A stretch of 64,000 nt of DNA from SMYC01 sp963578475 (GCA_963578475.1 CAUZCL010000004.1:62001-126000), one strand, 5' to 3'. Shown: positions 8,213 through 18,193, counted from the first letter of the stretch. A program made the numbers and translations. The notes: a model not told the origin generated them from the sequence alone.

Positions 8213-9994
8213 ATGACCGCGAACCGTTCTCGCAGCGCTCTCGCGCTTGCTCTCGCTTTGAGCCTGCCGCTCTCGTTGCTTGCCCAAGGCGAGCGCACCG
8301 CCAATCGGCCCGACGTTCCCGGAACGCAAGGACTCGTGACCGCGGGGCATCCGCTCGCGGCCACGGCGGGCCTGCGCATGTTGCTTCGCGGCGGAAACGC
8401 CATCGACGCCGCCGTGGCGACGCTTGCGACGTTGAACGTGGTTCGACCCCAAATGTCCGGCGCTGGAGGGAACGGCTTTTTCACAATTTACGACAGCGCG
8501 ACGCACGAGGTGTACTCGTTGAACGCGACGGGGGCCGCCCCCATGGCTCTCGACGCGAGCCTGCGGAATCCAGACGAGCTCGCCAAAGGCATCTATGCAG
8601 GCGTTGTACCCGGCCTCTTTGGAGGTTGGGTCGAAGCGCTCGACCGGTTCGGGACGATGAGTCTCGCCGAGGTGCTCGCGCCGGCCATCGAATATGCCGA
8701 GAACGGACATCCCATCGAAGCCAGCGTTGTGAACGCTATCGAAAGAGGGATCGATGTCTTCCGAAAGTTCCCGACGAGCTCGGCGATGTTCCTCCAAAAC
8801 GGCAACCCTCCTCCGCCGAACACGCTCGTTCGCAGGCTCGACCTCGCGAGGACTTTTCGCAAGGTGGCCGAAGCCGAACAGCGAGCGCTCCGCCAAGGCA
8901 CGTCGCGCTCGGAGGCGCTGCGCGCGGCCTTCGATCGTTTTTACAAGGGCGACATCGCGCACGAGATGGCACGCTTCTACAAAGAGCAAGGCGGTCTCTT
9001 CACGCTCGCGGATTTTGCGGCTTACGAGCCCATTTGGGCCGAGCCGGTCCACACGAATTATCGGGGCTACGACGTCTATAGCAGCCCTTCGACGTCCCGA
9101 GGCGGGCTCGAAGTCGTGACGCAACTGAATCTGGTCGAGCCCTTCGACGTTCGAGCTCTCGGAGCCAACACGCCGGAGACGCTGCATCTCGTGAGCGAGG
9201 CTATCAAGCTTGCAAAGGCGGACATCTATGCTGTCGTCGCTGACCCGCGAAGGACCGACCTGCCGCTGGACTGGCTGCTTTCGAAAGAGCGTGCTCGTCG
9301 GAGCGCCAGGAAGATCGATTCGAAGCGAGCTATGGCCTACCCCAAAGCCGACGCGCCTCACGCCCCCACCGACGAAAATGTCGCTTCCGCCTCGGAGCGG
9401 TCGCGTCCCGGAAGCACCGATAGCTTCTCCATCGTAGATCGCTTCGGAAACGCCGTCGCATGTACGCCGACCCACGGGAGCACGTTCGGAACGAGCGTCG
9501 TCGTGGGGCGGACTGGACTCACCTTCAATAACGGAACCCGCCTCGGATCGACGGCACCTTATCCCGAACATGTGAACTATGCCCGCGGCGGCCAGATCCC
9601 GATTCTCAACAACTCTCCTGTCATCGTGATGAGAGCGGGTGAGGTCGTTCTGGCGATTGGCACGCCGGGCGGTGAGACGATTGGCCAGACCCAGTTTCAA
9701 GTCTTGTTGAATATTCTCGACTTCGGCATGTCCATCCAGGAAGCCATCGAAGCGCCGCGCATCAGCCTCGTTGCTGATCCGAGCTTCTATCGCGCGGGCG
9801 CCGCGATCACGCTACGCATGGAGAATCGCGGCCAGGAAGCCATGGCTCGAAGTCTCGAAGCGCTCGGCCATGAAGTCGAGCTCATCGGCGCGTGGGCCCT
9901 CGGCAGCATGCAAGGCATCCTGAGAGATCCCGCCACGGGGACTTGGCTCGCCGGTGCCGATCCACGCCGCATTGCCTACGCCGTGGGCTATTAA
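8213..9994 (+). CDS. ggt: Gamma-glutamyltransferase, secreted
   Basis: This 593-residue Ntn-hydrolase precursor cleaves or transfers the gamma-glutamyl group of glutathione, normally in the periplasm. An N-terminal signal peptide (ALALALALSLPLSLLAQ) is clear. The large-subunit motifs AGHPLAATAGLRMLLRGGNA and GAGGNGFFTIYD are present. The autocatalytic Thr starting the small subunit is Thr402 in GSTDSFSIVDRFGNAVA, where other members have TTHYS. The later GTPGGETIGQ and LNILDFGMSIQEAIEAPR motifs also fit. An AGAAGGAGGG-type ribosome site precedes the ATG. The gene is intact, unlike its neighbours. Confidence 0.93.
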   Translation: MTANRSRSALALALALSLPLSLLAQGERTANRPDVPGTQGLVTAGHPLAATAGLRMLLRGGNAIDAAVATLATLNVVRPQMSGAGGNGFFTIYDSATHEVYSLNATGAAPMALDASLRNPDELAKGIYAGVVPGLFGGWVEALDRFGTMSLAEVLAPAIEYAENGHPIEASVVNAIERGIDVFRKFPTSSAMFLQNGNPPPPNTLVRRLDLARTFRKVAEAEQRALRQGTSRSEALRAAFDRFYKGDIAHEMARFYKEQGGLFTLADFAAYEPIWAEPVHTNYRGYDVYSSPSTSRGGLEVVTQLNLVEPFDVRALGANTPETLHLVSEAIKLAKADIYAVVADPRRTDLPLDWLLSKERARRSARKIDSKRAMAYPKADAPHAPTDENVASASERSRPGSTDSFSIVDRFGNAVACTPTHGSTFGTSVVVGRTGLTFNNGTRLGSTAPYPEHVNYARGGQIPILNNSPVIVMRAGEVVLAIGTPGGETIGQTQFQVLLNILDFGMSIQEAIEAPRISLVADPSFYRAGAAITLRMENRGQEAMARSLEALGHEVELIGAWALGSMQGILRDPATGTWLAGADPRRIAYAVGY

Positions 9995-10135
9995 GGCAGC
10001 AAGGCTATCCAGTCGCCTGTCCCTCATCAATATCCGTCAGCGTTTGAAATCAGGCACTTACCCGCCCTCGTCGCCGCGGTCACAGGGGGAGGTCCCGCTT
10101 GAGACCAGGGAGCGGAAAAGGCAAACTCCGCCGCC

Positions 10136-10283
10136 ATGCTCCGTGTTCTCATATTCCTCGTCTCTCTCGGCGCGCGCGCGATCCGAGCGATGTGCTGGCG
10201 CCGAGCCGACCTTGTCATCGAAAACCTGGCTCTGCGAGAGCAAGTGACTGCGCTGAAGAAAGAGCGCCCGCGGGCCCCGCGGC
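10136..10283 (+). pseudogene. Integrase-type transposase, N-terminal stub
   Basis: The first roughly 49 codons match the start of rve-type integrases: RADLVIENLALREQVTALKK followed by ERPRAP. After about 10283 the frame runs into sequence that belongs, on the other strand, to the truncated histidine kinase. The catalytic DDE core is absent. The fusion point suggests an element-mediated rearrangement that removed both the rest of the transposase and the 3' end of the kinase. Confidence 0.6.
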
Positions 10284-11305
10284 GATCTCGACGGGATAGC
10301 TCGTTTGGAGTGCGGCGATACACCTGACGAGCGTATCGACATCCACGTCTTGAAACGTCGGCTGGGGAAGGCGCGCAAGCCGAGCATAGGCGCTCATGAA
10401 GCGGCTCAACGCTTCACTGCGCTCGCCGATGACGACGAGTCCGCGCTTCATGTCGTCTTTCCAATCATCGACCTGGTCGCGATCGAGCAAATGAGCCAGT
10501 GTTCCAGCCATCGATTTGATAGGTGCGAGCGAATTGTTCAGCTCGTGACCGATGACGTGGATGAGCCGGCGCCATGCTTGGCGCTCCTCCTCTCGAAGCG
10601 CTTGGCTCAGGTCGGTAAGGACAACGATGTGATGAGGTCTTCCCTCCTCGCGAAAGCTGCCGCGACACATCCCCCATCGCCCGGTTTTACCAGGAAACAT
10701 TTTCTGCAACGTGCGATTGCGCGCGCCCCTCAGAGCTTCCTCGAGCCCGAGCTCGGACGCTTTTCGTCCAAGGAGTCGTTCTTCGGGCTGCGCGAGCAGG
10801 CGCTCACCCGCTCGATTGACGAGCTTCAGTTTGTCTTCGTCGTCGAACGTAAACAGCGCAACATCGATTTCCGCCATCACCGTGCGTAGAAGGTTCGTGG
10901 CATCGAGCGCACCGAGGCGCTGCGCATGGAGCGTTTCGCCGAGCACGTTCGCCTCGAGCATGACTTGGCCGAGCGCTTCATCCGTATTGGCGCCACGCGC
11001 CCTTATCGAATAGTCGCCTTCTCTAAGAGCGGCGAGCAGGTTTGAGAGCGTTTGGAGCGGCGTCACGACGCGCTCCAGCACCGCGAAGGAGAACCCGAGC
11101 CAACCACCGAGGATAAAGAGACTCAGTGTCCACTGCACTTTCGCGGTGTAGTCTCCCCCCCCCAAATGAGAATCATGGAAACGACCACGCCAGGAAGCCC
11201 CGCGGTGAGCGCAAGAAGAAGAACGTGGGTGTCGTGGCTCAAGCCTCGCCGGCGGGTGACGAGGCTGAGAGAAGTGGGACGGTCTTCGCCCACGGCGCTA
11301 CAGCC
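10272..11305 (-). pseudogene. Sensor histidine kinase, broken at both ends
   Basis: Reading leftward, the remnant shows a membrane segment (LSLFILGGWLGFSFAVLE), a HAMP-like stretch, a PAS-like domain, and the phospho-acceptor helix HVIGHELNNSLAPIKSM. It then ends near 10275, so the ATP-binding domain is gone. The N-terminal membrane helix (LALTAGLPGVVVSMILIW) lies in another frame, separated by a run of nine G at 11155-11163 (C on the plus strand). It would have partnered the regulator immediately upstream. NtrY-like kinases of this build sense envelope stress or transported substrates; here function is lost. Confidence 0.75.
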
Positions 11306-12415
11306 GAGACCGCTCTAGCCGGCGATAAAGCGCGCTGCGGCTCAGTCCGAGCGCTTTGGCCGCGTTGCTCACATTGCCGTTGTAACGCGCGAGCGCTTTT
11401 TGAATCAAAAGACGCTTGACCTCTTCGAGGTTCATATCCTCGAGCGTGCCCACGCCGTCTTCGGAGGCGGCACGAAGCCCGAGGTCGGAGATGCGGATTG
11501 TCTTCCCTTGTGCCATCAAAACGGCGCGCTCGATCGCATGATCGAGCTCACGAATATTGCCCAGCCAGGAAAACTCCGCGCGCGCGGCGCGCTTTGTCTT
11601 CGAAGCCGTCGATTTTCTTGCGATAGTGGCGCGCATGTTGGCGTAAGAACGTCATGGCGAGAGATTCGATATCCGCCCGGCGGTCCCGGAGCGGCGGCAA
11701 ATGGAGCTCGATCGTGTTCAGCCGAAACAGCAAATCTTGACGGAACCGTCCCTCAGAGACTTCTAGTGCCAGGTCGGAATTCGTCGCAGACAGAATGCGC
11801 ACGTGCGCTCGTTTCGTTTTCGATGAGCCGACGCGCTCGAACTCTCCCGTTTCCCGAACGCGCAGAAGTTTCCGCTGCTGGCTATGGGGGATGTTCGCAA
11901 TTTCGTCGAGAAAGAGCGTGCCCCCATCGGCGAGCTCGAAGCGCCCGACGCGGTCGGTCTTAGCGTCGGTATAAGCGCCTTTCACGTGACCAAAGAGCTC
12001 GCTCTCGAAAACACCCTCCGCTAACCCGCCGACGTTCACCGTGACCATCGGCCGACCGCCGCGCATTGTCCCACGGCTTTTGTACGAAATCGCGCGCCCC
12101 GTGGCGCATGGCTTCGACCGTGAGCTCGACGCTCCCCCATGCGGTCATGACGACGACGGGAAGCGTCTCGTCGACATCTTGCAACCATTCGAGTAGATCG
12201 AGTCCTTCTTGCCCCGACGTCGTGTCCCGCGCATAGTTCAAATCCATCAACAGCAAGTCGAAGTCCTGTCCTTCGACGGCCTTGACGATGCCTTCAGGCG
12301 TGTCGATGGTCTTGGTGCTGTAGCCTTCCGATTTGAGAAGAAGCTTTAACGCCTCGCGAATGTCAGGCTGGTCGTCAGCCACGAGAACGCGCGGGACGGC
12401 TCCTCTCATGTTCAA
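11298..12415 (-). pseudogene. NtrC-type response regulator, multiply broken
   Basis: Three pieces in three frames make up one protein. A receiver domain (12415 to about 12075) has VLVADDQPDIREAL, the phospho-acceptor region LLMDLNYA and VVVMTAWGS. A partial AAA+ domain (about 12066-11610) has ELFGHVKGAYTDAKTD and GGTLFLDEI. A Fis-type helix-turn-helix (about 11600-11298) has GNVSNAAKALGLSRSALYRR. The receiver-AAA junction lacks the linker and the Walker A loop, and a one-base loss separates AAA from the helix-turn-helix. The sigma-54 contact loop reads GAYTDA rather than GAFTGA. It follows the ATPase gene with a TTGA overlap. Confidence 0.8.
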
Positions 12416-13098
12416 TTTCTCTCGACCCAGCCGTCCTTTAACCGGATGATGCGATTCCCATAGGCCGCGTTCGTCTCCGAATGCGTGACTTGAATGATCG
12501 TCGTGCCTTCCTTGTTGAGCGTTTTGAATAGCTCCATGATCTCCTGGCCTTGCTCGGTATGGAGATTACCGGTGGGCTCGTCCGCCAGGATCACCCTCGG
12601 CTGCATGATGACCGCGCGCGCGACGCCCACGAGCTGCTGCTGGCCGCCGGAGAGCTGGCTCGGGTACAGATCCTTCTTGCCGACGATCCCAAAGCGATCG
12701 ATTGCGTCACCAACCATCGCTTGGCGCTCCGAGCGCCGGATGTTGCGATACGAGAGCGGGATTTCGAGGTTCTCATATACGGTGAGGTTGTCGAGCAAGT
12801 GATACGCCGGAAAGACGAAGCCAATGAATTGTTTGTGAAGCTCGTTGCGATGTTTGGCCTTCATGTCGTGGACAGAGTGGTCTTGAAAGTAATATTCACC
12901 GCCCCATTCGCCATCGAGCATCCCGAGTATGTGAAGAAGCGTGGACTTGCCCGCCCCAGAGGGCCCCATGATGGTAACGAACTCGCCCTCTTCGAAGTCG
13001 AGTGTGATTTGCCGAAGCACGTAGGTGCGCCCCGCACGGGATTCGTAGAACTTTTCGAGATTATTCAGCCGGATTAGCGGCTCTCCGTTTTCACTCAC
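12412..13098 (-). CDS. ABC transporter ATPase, MacB/LolD type, probably decaying
   Basis: The 228-residue frame is open and has a good Walker A (GPSGAGKST), Walker B (VILADEPTGNL) and H-loop His (QVTHSE). Two conserved positions are off. The Q-loop Gln is Pro97 (FVFPAYHLL, CCG instead of CAG), and the residue after LSGGQQQ is Leu where Arg is usual. Such ATPases drive FtsX-like permeases in export or lipoprotein release. No permease gene lies between this gene and the regulator, although that is its normal place. The gene may be in early decay. Confidence 0.85.
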   Translation of the reverse strand: MSENGEPLIRLNNLEKFYESRAGRTYVLRQITLDFEEGEFVTIMGPSGAGKSTLLHILGMLDGEWGGEYYFQDHSVHDMKAKHRNELHKQFIGFVFPAYHLLDNLTVYENLEIPLSYRNIRRSERQAMVGDAIDRFGIVGKKDLYPSQLSGGQQQLVGVARAVIMQPRVILADEPTGNLHTEQGQEIMELFKTLNKEGTTIIQVTHSETNAAYGNRIIRLKDGWVERN

Positions 13099-13153
13099 TT
13101 GCTTGGACCTCTATTGTCGTTTTCGGTTTGTCGATGGCGAAATTTGTTCAAGA

Positions 13154-14404
13154 TCAGTTCAGGCGGATCTTTCGGTAGTCTTCCCACGCAGAGGTGTCGG
13201 ACAAAATGACCTCATCCCCCTCGTTCAGCCCCGAAATGATCTCGATCGTATTGACCGAGCTCTTCCCGAGAATCACGTCGACGCGCTCCGCGGTCCCGTC
13301 GCTAAGAAGCCGGAACAGCCCTATCGTCGTCCCGGCTTGGCCATAGGCCGGACGGCCCACGTAGAGAACGTTCTCGAGCCGTTCGATCTCGACAGTGCCG
13401 TCGACGCTCAGGTCCGGGCGCGCGCCCTTGGGAAGCTCAGAGACGAGCTCCACATCCACCGTGACGGTGCCGTTCTGAACCGCTGGATCGATACGAATGA
13501 CGCGGCCCTCGATGACCCCGTTCCTCGTGTCGATGCTCGCGCGTTGCCCGATCTCGACATCTTTGGCTTGCGTTTCCGCGATCCGCAGCTCGGCTTTCAA
13601 GTGCTCCGGCTGCGCGACGCGCGCGAGGTTCAAGCCAGGCGTAACTTGCTGGCCGGCTTCGACGGGTACTTGCTGAAGGACACCGCGGATACCCGGTCGC
13701 ACTTGGAGCCCTTCGACCTGGCTTTTGCGCAGTGCTGTCATAGCGCGCAACTGCCGGACGCGTGAGGCTTCAGCCGCGAGACGGGCCTCGTTCGATTCTC
13801 CCGCGATCTCGAGCCGCTCTTGCTCGAGCCCGTTGCGCACTTCGAGCGCGCTCGCGCGCTCGGCGGAAAATTTGAGCGCGAGATCCCCGATGATGCCATC
13901 CCCATGGTTCTCTGTATCCGCTTCGAGCTGCAAGACGGCGGTGCGGTACTCGGCCTGCACTGAGGCCGCCAGAGCTCGTTGGTTCAAAAGCTGGCTTTCG
14001 AGCTGAACCTGCAAGTTCTCGTACCTCGCATCCGCGGCGCGCAGCTGGAGCCGAGCGTCTTCGAGCGACTGCACGAGCTCTGGATTCGCCATCTCCAATA
14101 TGACCGTGTCCGCTTCCACATCCGTGCCCGGAAGCACGAGCACGCGCTCGACGCGGCCTTCGGTACGCGCGGCGAGCCATCGGATCTCGACCGGAACGAG
14201 CGTTCCGGGGCCACGTACTTGACGCAGCATCGAGCCCCTCGCCACTTTGTCCATCCAGACGGTCGTGCGATCGACCGAGGGCGCCGCAGGCTCGAGCTGG
14301 GCGACCCACCCAGCGAGCACGAGAAACACCGCCCCCCCGACGATAGACATGATCGTCTGCTTGCGTTTTCGAGCCTCAGCGACCCCTTCACGCTTGACAT
14401 CCAC
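13154..14404 (-). CDS. HlyD/RND-type periplasmic adaptor of an ABC exporter
   Basis: This 416-residue membrane-fusion protein has an N-terminal membrane helix (SIVGGAVFLVLAGWVA), a split lipoyl/barrel-sandwich region, a long coiled coil (about residues 110-240, rich in Glu, Leu, Gln and Ala) and a beta-barrel C-terminal part. I place the start at GTG 14404, where the protein begins VDVKREGVAE, because GGAG lies about 10 bases upstream. A longer frame opens at 14512 but its extra residues do not look like this family. It would link an inner-membrane ABC exporter to the outer membrane. Here its ATPase is altered and the permease is missing. Confidence 0.85.
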   Translation of the reverse strand: MDVKREGVAEARKRKQTIMSIVGGAVFLVLAGWVAQLEPAAPSVDRTTVWMDKVARGSMLRQVRGPGTLVPVEIRWLAARTEGRVERVLVLPGTDVEADTVILEMANPELVQSLEDARLQLRAADARYENLQVQLESQLLNQRALAASVQAEYRTAVLQLEADTENHGDGIIGDLALKFSAERASALEVRNGLEQERLEIAGESNEARLAAEASRVRQLRAMTALRKSQVEGLQVRPGIRGVLQQVPVEAGQQVTPGLNLARVAQPEHLKAELRIAETQAKDVEIGQRASIDTRNGVIEGRVIRIDPAVQNGTVTVDVELVSELPKGARPDLSVDGTVEIERLENVLYVGRPAYGQAGTTIGLFRLLSDGTAERVDVILGKSSVNTIEIISGLNEGDEVILSDTSAWEDYRKIRLN

Positions 14405-14567
14405 CTTTATTAAGCTCCAATCTCCCAGTTCATTCTCGCAAGCATTCGCAAGTTGTATGCCAACGGGTGCCAATCTCGTATCTGGCTGATTATTCATCAC
14501 TAATACGAACATCTTTCGTTTGGCCGCCTAAATGGGTGTCCGCTTGCGAACACCTATGCGCTCGCTT

Positions 14568-16517
14568 TCACTTCACCATAGGAGAGGCGGCACCCAGATG
14601 TTTGGTGGAAAAGGATGCGGACGGGGTCGCGATCAAGAGCGTCGCGGGTGGAACGAGGCTACGACCGGGAAGATCCGCGGGACGCTCTAGCTCTAACAAA
14701 TCCAAGACCGTGGGAACGATGTCGATCGATCGAATCTTGCCAAAATTCGTTCCGGGCGGGATGCGCGGCCCCCATGCGGCGGCGATCGCGAGCATATTTC
14801 GCCGCGTCGGAATAAAGACGTGGTTCCCGCGCGGCTCGGTCATCTCGACCACCACGTTCCCACTAGTTTCCGTCGAAGGATAGTAACCAGGGAGATAGTC
14901 CAAAAAGAGATCCCCAGTTGAGGCGCCTCCGGGCTGTAGGAGTCCGCTCGTTGCAGGCTCGTAGAACGCGGTGATGATGGGCTCCCCCGTCTCCGGATCC
15001 TGGAGTGCTCCGAGCACGCGGCGCACCTCCGCTAAAACTTCGTCCTTTTCTTCTGGTGGCACGATGCCTCCGGGTCGTCCTGTGGCGTTGACGGCAATCG
15101 AGCCGTCGGCGAGAGCTGGCGCCAGCGCGCGGGTTGCGGACAAATCGATCGGGCCGTCGGCGTGAAGCGCCAGTATCCCGGCCTCCGCGAGCGCGACGTT
15201 CAAATGGAGCAGACGATCCGTTCCCGCCATCCCGTGATCGCTGACGACGACGACGTGAGCGTCGTCTCGCTCGGCCGCGTCCATCAAAACACCAAGAAAC
15301 GTGTCCTGGAGCTCGAAGCCCTGAACGACAAACGTCCAGAGTCCCGCCGCTACCGCTTCATCATGGTCTTTGAGAGCCTCATCGAGATAGCCGACGAGCT
15401 CGTGGTTCACGTCATCGGTTACAGGGCTATAGAGCACGACGAGATCGTAATCCTCTTCGAGGGCCACCTTCGCTTGCGCGATGATTTGACTTTGAAGATG
15501 CACGAGCGTTTCGAGAAAACGCATTTCGGCAAGACCGTCTCCCCCGTCCGCGAGTCTGGGCCCGAGCCGACCTCGCGCATATGGCCGCGTTGCGCCGTTT
15601 CCAGCATAGGTTTGCATCACTGGAAGATCGGCATACGGCATCTCGCTGTTCGAGATAGCCATTTCGGCTGCACCCGATCGATACAGGAGAAAGTGTTGTC
15701 CATCCGGAGCAAGATCGAGCATGCGGAGGGAGAACCAGGCGGCCTTCCCCTTAACCGTCGCTTGGATAGACGTCGAGAAACCAAGGCCCGGCTTGACACG
15801 GGCTTCGAAAACCGTAGCTCGGGCCTCCCGCACAATCCCGAGCGTGTCCAAGCCCCGGACAGGGTCGAGTGGGTCGTCGAAAAAGAGCCCCCAAAACGGC
15901 GTTCCTGCTACCGCAAAGCGAAACGCCCGGGCCTCTGCTCCCCAAGCTTCTGGCACGGCCCAACCCGCCGGCACTTCGAGCTGCAACGAGGATTCGTCAA
16001 AGCTCTCACCGCGCGACTGGGCTTCGGTATAGCCGTGGACAAGAAAAAGATGCTCGAGCTCGCTCGGGCTCAACCGCGCCCGTGCATCCTCGAAGGGATA
16101 GGCTTGGGTCGCGTGCATCGCGTAAGTGTCGAGGCCGTTTTGCGCCGCAAGGATCCAGACGGGATCGACACGGAGCGCGCTCGAAAAATATCCGTTCTCA
16201 GTCTCTAGCCGGTCATGCTTGGATGCCGGTAACAAGAGGAGCGCATTGGCCGTAATCCCGCTTCGATGTCCGTAGTGGCCGGTGAAGAGAACGGCGTGCG
16301 CGGCCGCTGTTTTTGTCGGAAAACTCGATACCATACCGTCCGACCAAGCACCCTCGCGCAGCATCCGTTGCAAATTCGGGAGCCGACCCTCCGCGAGCAA
16401 TCGCGACGTCAATTCGTAGCCTGCGCCGTCCCACGAAACGAGAATCACACGAGGCGCCGCGCTGGCGATCACGCTACAGGCGAGCAAAGCGAGCACGAAC
16501 GGAATGCGGAGGAACAT
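14568..16517 (-). CDS. Secreted type I phosphodiesterase / nucleotide pyrophosphatase
   Basis: This 649-residue alkaline-phosphatase-superfamily enzyme would hydrolyse phosphodiester or pyrophosphate bonds in the periplasm. A signal peptide (MFLRIPFVLALLACSVIASA) opens the protein. Metal and nucleophile motifs appear in order: VSWDGAG, the Thr nucleophile in FPTKTAAAH, PVTDDVNHE, VVVSDHGM, and the C-terminal EPRGNHVF. I chose ATG 16517 because it begins the signal peptide and lies just after the stop of the upstream gene; an in-frame start at 16559 would overlap that gene. A 21-residue tail follows the catalytic core. Confidence 0.85.
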   Translation of the reverse strand: MFLRIPFVLALLACSVIASAAPRVILVSWDGAGYELTSRLLAEGRLPNLQRMLREGAWSDGMVSSFPTKTAAAHAVLFTGHYGHRSGITANALLLLPASKHDRLETENGYFSSALRVDPVWILAAQNGLDTYAMHATQAYPFEDARARLSPSELEHLFLVHGYTEAQSRGESFDESSLQLEVPAGWAVPEAWGAEARAFRFAVAGTPFWGLFFDDPLDPVRGLDTLGIVREARATVFEARVKPGLGFSTSIQATVKGKAAWFSLRMLDLAPDGQHFLLYRSGAAEMAISNSEMPYADLPVMQTYAGNGATRPYARGRLGPRLADGGDGLAEMRFLETLVHLQSQIIAQAKVALEEDYDLVVLYSPVTDDVNHELVGYLDEALKDHDEAVAAGLWTFVVQGFELQDTFLGVLMDAAERDDAHVVVVSDHGMAGTDRLLHLNVALAEAGILALHADGPIDLSATRALAPALADGSIAVNATGRPGGIVPPEEKDEVLAEVRRVLGALQDPETGEPIITAFYEPATSGLLQPGGASTGDLFLDYLPGYYPSTETSGNVVVEMTEPRGNHVFIPTRRNMLAIAAAWGPRIPPGTNFGKIRSIDIVPTVLDLLELERPADLPGRSLVPPATLLIATPSASFSTKHLGAASPMVK

Positions 16518-16530
16518 AGTGTGCGAGATT

Positions 16531-17019
16531 CTACTGCGAATGCTGTTGGATACGCTCACGAATGGCGGCTATGAACAGGTCGCGGCGATCGGGCGTGACG
16601 ACGATACTGCCTTCGGTTGTTCTCAACAACACGGCCCCCGTCGCGCTTCTTCCGTACATTCGATACTTCCCGAGATCTCGCTTCCAAAACGTTCCATAAA
16701 GGCCCAACAGCCCGCTATTGCCTCCGGGCGGCGCTTTGAGCGAAAGCCCAAGGAACCGGTCTAGAGGTTCGACTTCGGACACCGAGGCAAGAGGTATCAC
16801 CACCGCGCCCGCCGGCCCCGCGATTCGAAGGGCGTCCGCGTCGAGATAGAAGCTCTTCGGCGCATAAAGATAGGCGGAGAAAACAATGGCGGCGAGGAGC
16901 ACGGCACCGAGCGCGGCAAACCCGATGAGCAGCAAACTGTAGAGAACACCTCCCATCGCCAACAGCACGAACGAAGTGATACCGAGAACGAACTCGTCCA
17001 TCGGGGCGTAAAAACGCAC
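16531..17019 (-). CDS. Membrane protein with bacterial PH-like domain
   Basis: This 162-residue protein has two hydrophobic helices near the N-terminus (about residues 8-50) and a soluble part with the pattern of small bacterial PH-domain proteins (SFYLDADALRIAGPAG, then VVIPLASVSEVEPLD, ending VVTPDRRDLFIAAI). It is unassigned beyond that. It is read in the same direction as the phosphodiesterase, 13 bases ahead of it, and just after the dead S9 peptidase. Confidence 0.6.
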   Translation of the reverse strand: MRFYAPMDEFVLGITSFVLLAMGGVLYSLLLIGFAALGAVLLAAIVFSAYLYAPKSFYLDADALRIAGPAGAVVIPLASVSEVEPLDRFLGLSLKAPPGGNSGLLGLYGTFWKRDLGKYRMYGRSATGAVLLRTTEGSIVVTPDRRDLFIAAIRERIQQHSQ

Positions 17020-17022
17020 TCG

Positions 17023-18190
17023 CTATTGTGACGACGCGGCGGCGCCCGACAAGTGTTCGTCCCACCACTCTGTCTGATGATGGTAGCGATGGACCATGAG
17101 CTCGACGCGCTCGAGCGATTCAAGACCGGAAGCGCTGGCGCGGAACAAATGACGGCTCCCGCCTATACCGGCATCGAAATAGAGATAACGCCCTTCGGAC
17201 TTCCAAGTAGGCGCTCCGGGCCGCAGAGCGCAATCGGCGGTGACGTTGACGGATTCTCGGGCGGCCAGATCCATTGCATAGATATCGAGCGCCGCACCGC
17301 GCTTCGCCTTCTCGGCAATGACGAGGCTCAGGCCTTTCAAGCGTCGATAGCCGATACGCGTACCGTCCGGCGAGAACGCCGGAGCGCTGTGGTGGAAACC
17401 GTCATCGGTGAGCCGCTCGATCTGTCCCTCCAAATCGACGATCCACAAATCGGCGTGCTCATAGACGTAGGCGTCGCGTTGATGCGTATCGGCAGTGAAG
17501 ACGAGTTTCAGGCTATCGGCGCTCCAGGAGTAATCTTCGACGTCGACGTCCAGTGATGTGAGCCGCTTCGGCTCCCCACCTTCGACCGCAACGATGTAGA
17601 GCTCGCGCGGCGGGCTTCTGTAGGGATCGGCTGGATCGGGAAGGTAGCCGCGCCGGTCGAAACGAAACTGCATCCCATCGTAGAGCTGGCCTTCGAAACG
17701 TGCTTCGAGCTCTTTTTCGAGCTCGTTCGGCTCGGGCTTCGGATCCGTGGGAGGCGTTGCCTTGGTAAAAGCAACGAGCCGCCCGTCGGGACTGACCACG
17801 GCCTCGCCGCTCACGCCTTAGATCTCGAAAGCTTCTCCGAGCCCATCGGTCCTTAGAAACCATGTGGACGTTGCGCCACCGCGGCGGGAGCGAAAGCTCA
17901 AGAGCTTTCCATCGGGGCTGAAACGCGGACGGGAAGCGTCGAAGGCCGGTGCGGTAATCCGACGCGGCGGCGCCGAGCCGTCGACCGCGGCGATCCAAAC
18001 CTCGCTCCGCCGGGCGTTCTCAGCTTCGTTGATGGTGTGCCGTGTGAAGGCCACGAGGACGCCGTCGGGCGAGATCGACGGCTCGTCAGCGCTTTCGATG
18101 GCGGTAATAGTCGCGAACCAGGAGCGCTTCTTGCGCTCCTGCCGCGGCCGAAAGCGCCATACAAAGCCACAAGGTTCTTCGCATCAGCAT
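17023..18190 (-). pseudogene. S9-family (prolyl oligopeptidase-like) peptidase, inactivated
   Basis: The remnant starts with a signal-peptide-like stretch (RRTLWLCMALSAAAGAQ), then shifts frame near 18140, continues as beta-propeller repeats (PSISPDGVLVAFTRHT; RFSPDGKLLSFRSRRGG), meets an in-frame TAA at 17818-17820, and resumes with SPDGRLVAFTKATPPTD and further propeller blades. It ends after WWDEHLSG without the alpha/beta-hydrolase domain, so the Ser-Asp-His triad is missing. One frameshift, one stop and one domain-sized deletion make this a clear pseudogene. An intact paralogue lies at 29615-31663. Confidence 0.8.
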
Positions 18191-18193
18191 GGA

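Noticed and set aside
8009..9700. 563-codon minus-strand open frame opposite ggt
   Set aside because: It is the antisense shadow of a strongly supported gamma-glutamyltransferase; composition is Arg/Gly-rich with no domain.
15162..16208. 348-codon plus-strand open frame
   Set aside because: Antisense to the phosphodiesterase with clear catalytic motifs.
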